Shown here in pieces: positions 35,735 to 44,997 of a DNA stretch of 64,000 nt. The DNA comes from Pedobacter psychrophilus (lineage in GTDB: Bacteria; Bacteroidota; Bacteroidia; Sphingobacteriales; Sphingobacteriaceae), in NCBI RefSeq assembly GCF_001652725.1, contig NZ_LWHJ01000030.1, positions 1-64,000 on the forward strand, in the 5' to 3' direction. Below the pieces are notes generated by a model. That model did no database searches, was not told the origin of the DNA, and worked only from the letters and a program-made list of their open reading frames with translations. Position numbers and translations under genes: made by a program. Numbering within the stretch: position 1 is the first letter of the stretch; each line of letters begins with the position of its first letter.

Positions 35735-35843
35735 AATCAAGAAGAAAGAATCAAGAGCAAAGACATAAGCAGTAGTAAATTTTTTGTACCATGGAATTAA
35801 ATAATTAGCAAACACTGCAATCAAGAAGACATAAAAAAACAAA

Positions 35844-36812
35844 ATGTTACAAAGACCAAGAAGAAATAGGAAATCACAAGTGATTAGGGATATGGTTCAA
35901 GAAACGCATCTTCACGCTTCCGATTTTATTTTCCCATTATTCATTATCGATGGAAAAAATCTAAAAACGGAAGTGGCTTCTATGCCTGGCATTTTCAGGT
36001 ACTCTATTGATAATTTATTACGTGAGGTTGAGAGCTGTCTTAAATTGGGATTAAAATCTTTCGACTTATTCCCGAATTTAGAAGAAAGTTTAAAAGATAA
36101 AACCGCTTCAGAAAGCATAAATGAAAATGGATTATACTTAAGGGCAATAAAAGAAGTAAAAGCAAATTTTCCCGAAGCCTGCGTAGTAACTGATGTTGCA
36201 ATGGATCCATACAGTTCTGATGGGCATGATGGTTTTGTAGAAAACGGAGAAATTGTTAACGATAAAACTTTAAAAATCTTAGCTGATATGTCTGTTGCAC
36301 AGGCAAAAGCAGGTGCTGATATTATCGCTCCTTCAGATATGATGGATGGGAGAGTGCGTTACATTCGTGAAGCATTGGATGAAAATGGTTTTACCAATGT
36401 TTCAATCATGTCCTATACTGCTAAATATGCGAGTGCATTTTACGGTCCTTTTAGAGATGCGCTAAACTCGGCTCCGAAATTTGGTGATAAAAAATCCTAT
36501 CAAATGAATCCTGCAAACCAAAAAGAAGCTTTAATTGAAGCAACTTTGGATGTTGAGGAAGGAGCAGATTTTTTAATGGTTAAACCTGCAACCACGTATT
36601 TAGACATCATCAAATTATTAAAAGATAATTTCGATTTACCCATTGCAGCTTATAATGTAAGTGGCGAATATGCAATGGTAAAAGCCGCAATTGAAAGAGG
36701 TTGGCTAGATCAAAAAGCAATTGCCGAGAAGTTAATGTGCATTAAAAGAGCCGGTGCAGATGTGATTTTAACTTATCACGCCAAAGAAGTGCTAGAAAAT
36801 AAATGGATATAA
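35844..36812 (+). CDS. hemB: Delta-aminolevulinic acid dehydratase (porphobilinogen synthase)
   Basis: This 322-aa enzyme condenses two 5-aminolevulinates to porphobilinogen. The active-site lysines lie in SYTAKYASAFYGPF and FLMVKPATTYLD. The metal region reads DVAMDPYSSDGHDG, with Asp where zinc-type enzymes have Cys, so it should be of the magnesium-type, zinc-independent class. It lies about 110 bp after hemCD and 37 bp before hemL, in the same orientation. Confidence 0.96.
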   Translation: MLQRPRRNRKSQVIRDMVQETHLHASDFIFPLFIIDGKNLKTEVASMPGIFRYSIDNLLREVESCLKLGLKSFDLFPNLEESLKDKTASESINENGLYLRAIKEVKANFPEACVVTDVAMDPYSSDGHDGFVENGEIVNDKTLKILADMSVAQAKAGADIIAPSDMMDGRVRYIREALDENGFTNVSIMSYTAKYASAFYGPFRDALNSAPKFGDKKSYQMNPANQKEALIEATLDVEEGADFLMVKPATTYLDIIKLLKDNFDLPIAAYNVSGEYAMVKAAIERGWLDQKAIAEKLMCIKRAGADVILTYHAKEVLENKWI

Positions 36813-36849
36813 ATTGCTTTCGGATTAGTGAAAGTATTAGCATAAAAAC

Positions 36850-38220
36850 ATGTTCGATTCTATAAAAAACATATTCAATTCTAAAGAAGAAAATCAATTG
36901 CCTTACGGCGATAAACCAGATATAGTAAGAGATAAATCTGCTGAACTTTACGAAAAAGCGAAGCAATATTTTCCTGGCGGAGTAAACTCCCCCGTTAGGG
37001 CATTCAAATCTGTTTATGGTACACCATTATTTATCGAAAAAGGTGATGGTTGTCGTTTATGGGATGCGGATGGAAATGAATTTATTGATTTTTGCTGCTC
37101 TTGGGGGCCGCTCATTTTAGGTCATAATCATCCTAAAATTAAAGAAAAGATAATTGAAGTAATGCAAAATGGGCTCACCTTTGGCGCACCAACAGCTTTA
37201 GAAAGTGAACTTGCCGAACTCATAATAAAAAACAATAAATACATAGAGAAAATTCGTTTTACCAGTTCTGGGACAGAAGCGGTAATGTCTGCCATACGTT
37301 TGGCTCGTGGCGTAACTAAAAGAGATAAAATCATCAAATTTGAAGGTTGTTACCATGGCCATACCGATGCACTTTTAGTTAAAGCAGGTTCTGGCTTAGT
37401 AACGTTTGGAGAAACATCTTCTGCAGGTATTCCAAAAGCTTACGCCGATGAAACCATCGTGATTTCATTAAATGATAAAGAAGCGGTAAAAGCTGCTTTT
37501 GAACAGTTTAAAGATCAAATTTCCTGTGTAATTATTGAGCCTGTCCCAGCTAATAATGGTTTGCTTTTACAGGACAAAGATTTCCTGCAATATTTGAGAG
37601 AAATATGTGATGAAAATTGCGCATTATTAATTTTTGATGAAGTAATTTCTGGCTTTAGAGTTGGCTTTGATGGTGCAGCAGGTTATTATGACATTAAACC
37701 TGATATCATCACTTATGGTAAAATTATTGGTGGTGGTTTGCCTGTTGGCGCTTATGGTGCTTCGGCAGCAATTATGAGTAATATTTCTCCTGAAGGAAGT
37801 GTTTACCAGGCAGGAACTTTATCTGGAAACCCAGTGGCTATGGCTGGTGGAATTGCACAATTGACAGAATTGGCAAAAGCTGGCTTTTACAAAGAATTAA
37901 ATACAAAAACTGAGGATTTTACAAATGCCATTCAGCGGTATGCAAGTTCTAAAAGCTATAAATTCAAGGTTTTCCGAATTGGATCTATTTTTTGGTTTGC
38001 CTTTACAGATTTAGAAAAAGTGCAAACATCAGAAGCGATTGATCCAAAAAGTATGGAAAAATTTAAACTGATGCACCGTGAATTATTAAACAGAGGAATA
38101 TATCTAGGACCATCTGGCTACGAAGTAGGCTTTGTTTCTGCGGCACACTCTAAGCTAGATTTAGAAAAAGCAAAAAGAGCTATATTTGAATGCTTAGATA
38201 TCGTTTTCAGAAATAAATAG
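36850..38220 (+). CDS. hemL: Glutamate-1-semialdehyde 2,1-aminomutase
   Basis: This 456-aa PLP enzyme makes 5-aminolevulinate from glutamate-1-semialdehyde (C5 pathway). Key segments are PGGVNSPVRAF, SSGTEAVMSAIRLARG, FDEVISGFR and the PLP-lysine region TYGKIIGGGLPVGAYG. The N-terminus is about 25 residues longer than usual before the conserved PGGVNSP. Glutamyl-tRNA reductase (hemA), needed upstream, is not in this window. It is followed 2 bp later by a histidine kinase gene. Confidence 0.95.
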   Translation: MFDSIKNIFNSKEENQLPYGDKPDIVRDKSAELYEKAKQYFPGGVNSPVRAFKSVYGTPLFIEKGDGCRLWDADGNEFIDFCCSWGPLILGHNHPKIKEKIIEVMQNGLTFGAPTALESELAELIIKNNKYIEKIRFTSSGTEAVMSAIRLARGVTKRDKIIKFEGCYHGHTDALLVKAGSGLVTFGETSSAGIPKAYADETIVISLNDKEAVKAAFEQFKDQISCVIIEPVPANNGLLLQDKDFLQYLREICDENCALLIFDEVISGFRVGFDGAAGYYDIKPDIITYGKIIGGGLPVGAYGASAAIMSNISPEGSVYQAGTLSGNPVAMAGGIAQLTELAKAGFYKELNTKTEDFTNAIQRYASSKSYKFKVFRIGSIFWFAFTDLEKVQTSEAIDPKSMEKFKLMHRELLNRGIYLGPSGYEVGFVSAAHSKLDLEKAKRAIFECLDIVFRNK

Positions 38221-38222
38221 AA

Positions 38223-39092
38223 ATGTCATTTAAACCCATTACTATATTTTATGCTTTAGCATGCTATGTTTTTGCGCAACTTTTTTGGTGGGCAATGTTA
38301 TTGGTAGAATTACAGCCTGAAAGAAAAAGCATGGTTTTGGGCGAAGGTTTTGTTTTTATTTCTTTAATGAGTTTTGGTATTTATAAGCTGCATAGAGCCA
38401 TAGATAGAGAGAAAAAGATTAGTGACCAACAAAAAAACTTTTTGCTTTCTGTAACCCACGAGTTAAAATCGCCTTTGGCATCAATAAAACTCTACCTTCA
38501 AACCATCCATAAAAGAGATTTAGATAAGGAACAACAAAAGAATTTTATTGCTAAATCTTTATTGGATATTGAGCGATTAAATGATTTAGTTGAGAATATG
38601 TTGCTGGCAACCAAAATTGAAAACAAATCATATTCTTTCCCTAAAGAAAAATTTAATTTATCAAACTTAGTAGAACAAATTGTTTCTCGTTTACAAATTC
38701 ATGTATGTAGTAAAGAAGCAATTATTACATCAATTGATTCTGACGTTTATATCTCAGGAGACCAATTTGCAATGGCATCAGTAATTACTAATTTGATAGA
38801 GAACGCTGTTAAATATTCTCCAGAATGTGTGCCTGTCCACATAGATTTGCATACAAAAGATAATGGAAAAGTTTGTTTTAAAGTTGCAGATTTAGGGATT
38901 GGTATTAACGATGAAGAGAAACCTAAAATTTTTAACAAATTTTACAGAGTTGGAAGTGAAGACACCCGTAAAACTAAAGGTACTGGTTTGGGTTTATTCA
39001 TTGTAAAACAAGTGCTTGATAATCATCAAGCTCAAATAAAAGTTAAAAATAACCAACCAAGAGGAACGGTTTTTGAAGTCTCTTTTAATTAA
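38223..39092 (+). CDS. Membrane sensor histidine kinase within the heme cluster
   Basis: This 289-aa protein has two N-terminal membrane segments (about 7-29 and 39-57) with almost no periplasmic loop. HisKA follows with phospho-acceptor His79 (LSVTHELKSPLASIK) and HATPase_c with NLIENAVKYSPE, DLGIGI and GTGLGLFIVK. It starts 2 bp after hemL and is followed by its response regulator, so it is co-transcribed with heme genes. The short sensor part suggests it responds to a membrane or intramembrane signal; heme or a porphyrin is an attractive but untested guess. Confidence 0.93.
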   Translation: MSFKPITIFYALACYVFAQLFWWAMLLVELQPERKSMVLGEGFVFISLMSFGIYKLHRAIDREKKISDQQKNFLLSVTHELKSPLASIKLYLQTIHKRDLDKEQQKNFIAKSLLDIERLNDLVENMLLATKIENKSYSFPKEKFNLSNLVEQIVSRLQIHVCSKEAIITSIDSDVYISGDQFAMASVITNLIENAVKYSPECVPVHIDLHTKDNGKVCFKVADLGIGINDEEKPKIFNKFYRVGSEDTRKTKGTGLGLFIVKQVLDNHQAQIKVKNNQPRGTVFEVSFN

Positions 39093-39102
39093 AGAAAAAA
39101 AT

Positions 39103-39807
39103 ATGTCTGTAAAGCAAAGAATTTTACTGATGGAAGATGAAGAGCATCTTCTTGAAGCCATTAAATTAAACTTAGAAATGGAAGGCTTTTTTGTTAGAGC
39201 CGTAACTGATGGCAAAAAAGCTCTTAAAGTATATAAAGAGGAGAAATTTAACCTTATCATTTTAGATGTGATGGTTCCAGAAATTGATGGTTTCCAAGTT
39301 GCGGAAACTATTCGTTTAGAAAACAGCGAAGTACCTATCATGTTTTTAACTGCCAAAAATACATCAGAAGACAGAATTACAGGTCTTAAAAAAGGAGCAG
39401 ATGACTATTTAACAAAACCATTTAACCTAGAAGAGCTAATTTTAAGAGTAAACAATCTCATTAAAAGAAGCATGAAAGGAGATGATTTAAAAGAAATCAA
39501 TTCTTATAAAATTGGCGATAAAACCATTTATTTCAATTCTTTTGAATTAAAGAATGATGATGGAACAATCACTCCGCTTACTAAAAAAGAAACCATGCTT
39601 TTAAAGCTTTTGATAGAGCGTAAAAATGAAGCAGTATCTCGTGAGCAAATTTTAGAGACAGTTTGGAATTACGATGTTTATCCATCAACAAGAACCATTG
39701 ATAACTTTATTCTTACGTTTAGAAAATATTTTGAGCCAGATCAAAAAAACCCAATTTATTTCCATTCAATCCGTGGTGTTGGCTATAAATTTACAGACGG
39801 GCATTAA
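39103..39807 (+). CDS. OmpR/PhoB-family response regulator
   Basis: From the ATG at 39103 the protein is 234 aa. The receiver has acidic residues at 11-12, phospho-acceptor Asp55 (LIILDVMVPEIDGF) and Lys in YLTKPF. The winged-helix DNA-binding domain includes TPLTKKETMLLKLL and SIRGVGYKF. An upstream ATG at 39073 would overlap the kinase gene and adds ten residues with no family counterpart, so the later start is preferred. It is partner of the preceding kinase; target genes are unknown. Confidence 0.94.
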   Translation: MSVKQRILLMEDEEHLLEAIKLNLEMEGFFVRAVTDGKKALKVYKEEKFNLIILDVMVPEIDGFQVAETIRLENSEVPIMFLTAKNTSEDRITGLKKGADDYLTKPFNLEELILRVNNLIKRSMKGDDLKEINSYKIGDKTIYFNSFELKNDDGTITPLTKKETMLLKLLIERKNEAVSREQILETVWNYDVYPSTRTIDNFILTFRKYFEPDQKNPIYFHSIRGVGYKFTDGH

Positions 39808-39813
39808 TTAATA

Positions 39814-40330
39814 ATGTTTACCAATCAAGCTAGAATTCTAGTATGTATTGCGCTGCTTTTGGTAGCAGGCTTGGCTGCTTTTTTTAAGGTTTATGAAATT
39901 TCCGCTTTAAGCGGAATGTTTGTAGGCGTAGTAATTTGGGGATATTATAAAGAAGGCCCATTAGTTTTAGCGGCAAAGCAATTTAAGCTAAAAAACTATG
40001 ATAACTCATTAGCTCTTTTATCTTCTATAAAAAATCCAGACCTCCTTAATAAAAAGAAAAAAACCTTATTACTATTTCCTTTTGGGAAGTATTGCAATAA
40101 ACCGACTAGATTATGAAAATGCCGAGCTAAATTTGGGGCAAGCGGCAATTGGGGGTTTAAGGGCAAATGATTTAGGTGTAGTATTGATGCATTTGGCAAA
40201 CATCAGCCTTAGAAATCAAGATAAAGAAAGGGGAATGGTTTGGATAAATCAGGCAGAAAAATTACCACTAACCGCAAAATACAAAAGCATTTTAAGTAAC
40301 ATAGAAAAAGAATTACGCAATATTAAATGA
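39814..40330 (+). pseudogene. Frameshifted TPR-like membrane protein gene
   Basis: The first frame (39814-40116) encodes two hydrophobic helices and the start of a repeat-like region. It leaves frame near an A7 run at 40057-40063. The next frame (from about 40061) continues sensibly as KKPYYYFLLGSIAINRLDYE and on to 40330. Dropping one A would give a single protein of about 171 aa with TPR-like helices. Its end overlaps the hemE start as ATGA, as expected for an intact coupled gene. It could be a true mutation, a sequence error, or slippage on the A run. Confidence 0.75.
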
Positions 40331-41352
40331 TGAATTCCTTATTTTTAAAAGCAGCATTTTCACAGCAAACAGAACGTCCACCCGTATGGATGATGAGACA
40401 AGCAGGTCGTTTTATGCCCCAATATTGGGAGATAAAAAACAAATATTCTTTTTTGGAGATGTGTAAAACCCCAGAAATTGCCGCCGATGTTACCATGTTG
40501 CCCGTTGATTTATTAGGAATAGATGCCGCTATTCTTTTTTGCGATATTTTGGTAACTGGAGAAGCCATGGGTGGCGATTTAGATTTTATTCAAGGTGTGG
40601 GACCGAAGTTTTCTAACCCAGTAAGAACTGCTCAGGATGTAGAAAATTTGCAAACCGACGTAAGTGACAAATTGCAATATGTTGCAGATGCTATTAAAGA
40701 AATCCAACACAGATTAAACGGTTTAATTCCGCTAATCGGTTTTGCAGGTGCGCCATTTACCGTAATGAGTTATTTGATTGAGGGCGGTTCTTCTAAAGAT
40801 TTTAAGCTCACAAAACTTTTTATCCATAACCAACCAGAATTAGCTCATAAATTGTTAGCTAAAATTGCTGCAGTAACAATTGATTATTTGAACTTACAAA
40901 TTGCTGCAGGCGTTAATGCCGTTCAGCTTTTTGATAGCTGGGCTTTAGCTTTAAGTTGGGATGATTATACCGAGTTTTCTCATAATTACAATAAAGAAAT
41001 CATCTCTAAATTAAACAGAAAAGACGTTCCTGTTATCTCGTTTTGTAAGGGAAGTTCTGTTTTTGCGCCATTAATGGCAGAAGCAAAACCTGATGTGGTT
41101 TCTATAGATTGGAATGCCGATTTAAAAAATATCAAACAAATATTGCCAAAAGGAATAGCCGTTCAAGGAAATTTAGATCCACATATTTTATACGCAGATA
41201 AATCTGTCATTAAAAAAACGATACATAAATTATTTGAACGTATGCGTGGTGAGGAAGGATTTATATTTAATTTAGGTCATGGTATAATGCCAGATATTCC
41301 TTTTGATAATGTGAAATATGCAATTGATGTGGTTAAGGAATTTAGGTACTAA
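40327..41352 (+). CDS. hemE: Uroporphyrinogen decarboxylase
   Basis: This 341-aa enzyme converts uroporphyrinogen III to coproporphyrinogen III. The signature PPVWMMRQAGRFMPQYW is near the N-terminus and GFAGAPFTVMSYLIEGG in the middle. Start and stop overlap the upstream frameshifted gene by 4 bp. The second ATG, one codon later, is equally possible. Confidence 0.96.
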   Translation: MMNSLFLKAAFSQQTERPPVWMMRQAGRFMPQYWEIKNKYSFLEMCKTPEIAADVTMLPVDLLGIDAAILFCDILVTGEAMGGDLDFIQGVGPKFSNPVRTAQDVENLQTDVSDKLQYVADAIKEIQHRLNGLIPLIGFAGAPFTVMSYLIEGGSSKDFKLTKLFIHNQPELAHKLLAKIAAVTIDYLNLQIAAGVNAVQLFDSWALALSWDDYTEFSHNYNKEIISKLNRKDVPVISFCKGSSVFAPLMAEAKPDVVSIDWNADLKNIKQILPKGIAVQGNLDPHILYADKSVIKKTIHKLFERMRGEEGFIFNLGHGIMPDIPFDNVKYAIDVVKEFRY

Positions 41353-41353
41353 A

Positions 41354-41393
41354 AGCCTCATCCGAAATCCTTCTCTAAATGAGAAGGACTTTT
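41354..41393 (-). repeat. Short intergenic repeat, CCTTCTC/GAGAAGG hairpin family
   Basis: A 7-bp hairpin (CCTTCTC at 41369-41375 with GAGAAGG at 41381-41387) has AGCCTCATCCGAAAT to its left. The reverse complement matches the segment at 50637-50672 upstream of nuoI, including the TGAGGCT end. It may also act as a weak hemE terminator. Confidence 0.6.
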
Positions 41394-41441
41394 GACCTAC
41401 TGATTTTTAACTTTAACTTTTGATTTTTTACTTCAAGAAAA

Positions 41442-41981
41442 ATGTACCAATATATTCTCGCCATCCATATCATTTTTGTAGTCAGTTGGATGGCTGGGCT
41501 GTTTTATATTGTACGTTTATTTATCTATCATACCGAGGCAAACGAAAAGTCTGAACCAGAAAAAAGCATCCTTCAAAAGCAATTTCAGGTTATGGAATCC
41601 AAACTTTGGAACATCATTACTACACCCGCAATGCTACTTGCAGTTAGTGCTGGTTTAATCATGCTGTATCTAAATCCACTTTTATTAGAAATGGATTGGA
41701 TGTCGGTAAAATTGAGTTTTGTCGCTGGATTATTAATTTATCACATCATTTGTGGCAATATCATTGGTCAGTTAAAAAGAGGTAAATTTTGGATGACAAG
41801 CACTCAACTCCGTTTATGGAACGAGTTAGCAACCATATTTTTAGTTGCAATTGTATTTACAGTAATTTTAAAAAGCGCTATCGATTGGATTTATGGTTTA
41901 GTAGGTTTAATTGTTTTTGCTTTAGTAATTATGAGTGCGGTAAAAATTTATAAAAAATCGAGACTTAAAAACCAAAACTAG
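41442..41981 (+). CDS. hemJ: Protoporphyrinogen IX oxidase HemJ (CopD-like)
   Basis: This 179-aa inner-membrane protein has four or five helices. It has the HemJ N-terminus AIHIIFVVSWMAGLFYI with the conserved histidine (His9) and Arg25, and a later Lys in SVKLSF. HemJ oxidises protoporphyrinogen IX to protoporphyrin IX and replaces HemG or HemY in many bacteria. Placement at the end of the heme cluster supports the call. Confidence 0.88.
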   Translation: MYQYILAIHIIFVVSWMAGLFYIVRLFIYHTEANEKSEPEKSILQKQFQVMESKLWNIITTPAMLLAVSAGLIMLYLNPLLLEMDWMSVKLSFVAGLLIYHIICGNIIGQLKRGKFWMTSTQLRLWNELATIFLVAIVFTVILKSAIDWIYGLVGLIVFALVIMSAVKIYKKSRLKNQN

Positions 41982-42025
41982 TTTTCATCCTTATATCACT
42001 TAAAGATTTTTATTTTAGAATTATT

Positions 42026-43282
42026 ATGAAAGTATCTTCAATAGCACAAACATTAGTTGGATCAGAAATTATAAAAATTGCGGGTGAGGTAAATGAAATG
42101 AAAGCAAAAGGAATAGCAATTGCCAATTTAACCATCGGCGATTTTGACCCTAAACTTTTCCCAATTCCACAAGAACTACAAGATTATATTATTGAAGCTT
42201 ATGAAGATCACCAAACAAATTATCCTACCGGTGATGGTGTTTTAGCATTAAGACAAAGTGTTGCAAAATTTATAACTGATAGACAAGGCTTAAATTATGA
42301 TGAAAAAACAGAAATCTTAATTTCTGGAGGCTCTCGTCCTTTAATTTATGCCACTTATTTAGCATTGATTGATGCAGGAGATAAAGTGGTTTATCCAGCT
42401 CCATCGTGGAATAATAATCATTATGTTCATCTTCTAGGTGCCCATGGAATTGCAGTAGCAACTTTACCAGATAATAATTTCATGCCTACAGCCGCAGATT
42501 TAAAACCATTTGTAAAAGGCGCAACATTATTGGCTTTGTGTTCTCCTCTTAATCCAACAGGAACCATGTTTTCTGCTGAAGGGTTAAAAGAAATATGCGA
42601 AATGGTATTAGCAGAAAATCAATCTCGCAGAACTGATGAAAAGCCATTATACATATTATATGATCAAATTTATTCCCAATTAACTTTTGGTGATCATAAA
42701 CATATCGATCCAGTTACACTAGTTCCCGAAATAAGAGATTATACCATATTTATCGATGGGAGTTCAAAATGCTTTGCCGCAACGGGTGTTCGTGTGGGCT
42801 GGGGATTTGGCCCTGCAAATGTAATCAGCAAAATGAAAGCAATTGTTGGGCACATGGGCGCTTGGGCACCAAAGCCAGAACAAGTAGCAAGTGCGAAATT
42901 TTTACAAAACACAATAGCAGTAAATAACTTTTTAAAAGATTTTAAAAAAGAAGTTAAAAACAGTTTGGATACATTGTATCACTGTATTTCAGAATTAAAA
43001 AATGAAGGTTTTGCTGTTGATGCAATTGAACCTATGGGTGCAATTTACCTAACCATTAAATTAGATTATGTAGGCAAAACTACTCCTCAAGGCGAACTTT
43101 TAGACACACCTGCAAAACTTAATTTCTATATTATAAAAGAAGCAAACTTGGCTTTGGTTCCATTTTCTGCTTTTGGTACAGAGGATATGTGTTGGTACAG
43201 AGCTTCAGTAGGAGCCTGTTCTGCTGAGGAAATTAAGAGCAAAATTCCTAATTTGAAAAAAGTACTGAATAGCTTGAGATAA
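42026..43282 (+). CDS. PLP-dependent class I/II aminotransferase
   Basis: This 418-aa protein belongs to the aspartate aminotransferase superfamily. It has YPTGDGVLALRQSVAKF, SPLNPTGTMFS, the PLP-ring contact YDQIYSQLTF and the Schiff-base lysine in DGSSKCFAATGVRVGW. The substrate is not evident. It follows hemJ by 44 bp in the same orientation but has no known role in heme synthesis. Confidence 0.9.
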   Translation: MKVSSIAQTLVGSEIIKIAGEVNEMKAKGIAIANLTIGDFDPKLFPIPQELQDYIIEAYEDHQTNYPTGDGVLALRQSVAKFITDRQGLNYDEKTEILISGGSRPLIYATYLALIDAGDKVVYPAPSWNNNHYVHLLGAHGIAVATLPDNNFMPTAADLKPFVKGATLLALCSPLNPTGTMFSAEGLKEICEMVLAENQSRRTDEKPLYILYDQIYSQLTFGDHKHIDPVTLVPEIRDYTIFIDGSSKCFAATGVRVGWGFGPANVISKMKAIVGHMGAWAPKPEQVASAKFLQNTIAVNNFLKDFKKEVKNSLDTLYHCISELKNEGFAVDAIEPMGAIYLTIKLDYVGKTTPQGELLDTPAKLNFYIIKEANLALVPFSAFGTEDMCWYRASVGACSAEEIKSKIPNLKKVLNSLR

Positions 43283-43423
43283 AATTTAAAGTTTTATACT
43301 AGATAGAATAAAATCAATAAATCAAAGGCTTTCATTTTATCCTTTAATATTTTAAAACGAGATCACATAGAAATTTGGCACAAAAACACTTCACTCAAAT
43401 TTCTCTTATTGTACAGTATACAC

Positions 43424-43431
43424 TATATTTG
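43424..43431 (+). promoter_or_regulatory. Bacteroidota-type -7 box upstream of nuoA
   Basis: TATATTTG matches TAnnTTTG and lies 17 bp before the nuoA start. No good -33 TTTG is visible at 19-21 bp spacing. About 165 bp of non-coding sequence precede nuoA, so a promoter is expected here. Confidence 0.42.
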
Positions 43432-43448
43432 CAAACTTAAACAATAGC

Positions 43449-43823
43449 ATGGAAACAGTTAGTACGCCCATTAATTATTTACCCATCATTTTACAGTTGA
43501 TTGTAGCTCTAGGTTTTGTAACCTTTACAATGGTTTTAACCCACATGATTGGGCCAAAACGCAAAACAACAGACGTTAAATTAACAGCTTTTGAATCAGG
43601 TATTGAAGTAATTGGTAATGCTCGTCAGCCGTTTTCTATTAAATATTTCTTAGTTGCTATTCTATTTGTCCTTTTTGATGTCGAAGTAATTTTTATGTAC
43701 CCTTGGGCAGTTAATTTTCGTGAATTCGGTTTAAACGGATTAATTGAAATGTTCATTTTCATGGGGACTTTACTTTTAGGCTTCATATATGTATTGAAGA
43801 AAAGAGCATTAGAATGGGATTAA
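43449..43823 (+). CDS. nuoA: NADH-quinone oxidoreductase subunit A
   Basis: This 124-aa membrane subunit of complex I has three helices and the conserved loop FESGIEVIGNARQPFSIKYF, followed by LFDVEVIFMYPW. It heads the nuo operon. The quinone is presumably menaquinone, as in most Bacteroidota. Confidence 0.95.
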   Translation: METVSTPINYLPIILQLIVALGFVTFTMVLTHMIGPKRKTTDVKLTAFESGIEVIGNARQPFSIKYFLVAILFVLFDVEVIFMYPWAVNFREFGLNGLIEMFIFMGTLLLGFIYVLKKRALEWD

Positions 43824-43942
43824 AATAGAATCGTTTTAAATAAGAAGCATGTCCTCAAATCAATGTAAATCTTAATAAATTTGAGACTTTAATAAAACAT
43901 CAAAACGCCTTTTAAGTTAATACTATAAAGGAGACAATATTT

Positions 43943-44485
43943 ATGAGTGATATTAATTTAGTAGAGGCTCCGGCCGGTGTAGAGGGATCAGGTTTTTTTG
44001 CCACATCATTAGAAAAAGTGATAGGTATGGCGAGGGCAAATTCTTTATGGCCATTACCTTTTGCCACTTCATGTTGTGGTATTGAGTTTATGGCTACTAT
44101 GGGTTCTCATTACGATTTTTCTCGTTTTGGTTCGGAACGTCCTTCATTTTCTCCCCGTCAGGCAGATTTATTAATGGTAATGGGAACCATCGCTAAAAAA
44201 ATGGCGCCAGTTTTAAAACAAGTTTATATCCAGATGGCAGAACCACGTTGGGTAATTGCCGTTGGTGCTTGTGCAAGTAGCGGAGGTATTTTCGATACTT
44301 ATTCAGTTTTACAAGGTATAGATGAAATTATTCCTGTAGATGTTTACGTACCTGGTTGTCCTCCACGTCCTGAAGCCATTATTAACGGTTTTAACAAAAT
44401 ACAAGATTTAGTAAGGAGCGAATCTTTAAGAAGAAGAGATTCTGAAGAATATACAGCATTATTAGCAAAATACGGAATCCAGTAA
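43943..44485 (+). CDS. nuoB: NADH-quinone oxidoreductase subunit B
   Basis: This 180-aa peripheral subunit carries the N2 cluster next to the quinone site. Its cysteines are in [18 protein letters not shown] and [10 protein letters not shown] clear AAAGGAG lies upstream (43927-43933), a stronger ribosome-binding site than most genes here have. Its TAA shares a base with the nuoC ATG. Confidence 0.97.
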   Translation: MSDINLVEAPAGVEGSGFFATSLEKVIGMARANSLWPLPFATSCCGIEFMATMGSHYDFSRFGSERPSFSPRQADLLMVMGTIAKKMAPVLKQVYIQMAEPRWVIAVGACASSGGIFDTYSVLQGIDEIIPVDVYVPGCPPRPEAIINGFNKIQDLVRSESLRRRDSEEYTALLAKYGIQ

Positions 44486-44988
44486 TGGGAAAAATAGCTA
44501 ATCAAGAAATAATAGATAGGTTAAACGCAAAATTTAGCCAACAAATCGAAACAATTTCTGAGCCATATGGCTTATTAACTTTTGAAACTTCCACTGCGTT
44601 AATTTCAGAGGTTTTGGCATTTTTAAAAACTGACCCAGAATTGAAGTTTAATTATTTAACAGATATTACTGCAGTTCATTATCCAGAAAAAAAGGAAGCT
44701 TTAGGAGTAATTTATCATTTACATAGTTTAACAAATAATGTAAGGGTAAGAATCAAAGTATTTATTACTACTGCTAATCCAAATATTCCTACTGCAACAA
44801 CACTTTGGGAAGGAGCAAATTGGATGGAGCGTGAAACTTTTGATTTCTTTGGGATTAATTTTACAGGTCATCCAAATTTGGTAAGAATATTAAATGTAGA
44901 CGATATGACTGTTTTCCCAATGAGAAGAGAATATCAATTGGAAGATCCAAACAGAATAGATAAAAAAGATTATTTCTTTGGACGTTAA
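44485..44988 (+). CDS. nuoC: NADH-quinone oxidoreductase subunit C
   Basis: This 167-aa peripheral-arm subunit has YHLHSLTNNVRVRIKVF and the family signature ERETFDFFGINFTGHPNL. It is a separate gene, not fused to nuoD as in enterobacteria. It overlaps nuoB by one base and lies 9 bp before nuoD. Confidence 0.96.
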   Translation: MGKIANQEIIDRLNAKFSQQIETISEPYGLLTFETSTALISEVLAFLKTDPELKFNYLTDITAVHYPEKKEALGVIYHLHSLTNNVRVRIKVFITTANPNIPTATTLWEGANWMERETFDFFGINFTGHPNLVRILNVDDMTVFPMRREYQLEDPNRIDKKDYFFGR

Positions 44989-44997
44989 AACATTTTA

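Noticed and set aside
39073-39102. Upstream start for the OmpR-type regulator
   Set aside because: It lies inside the end of the kinase gene and adds residues ahead of the conserved receiver start; the ATG at 39103 fits better.
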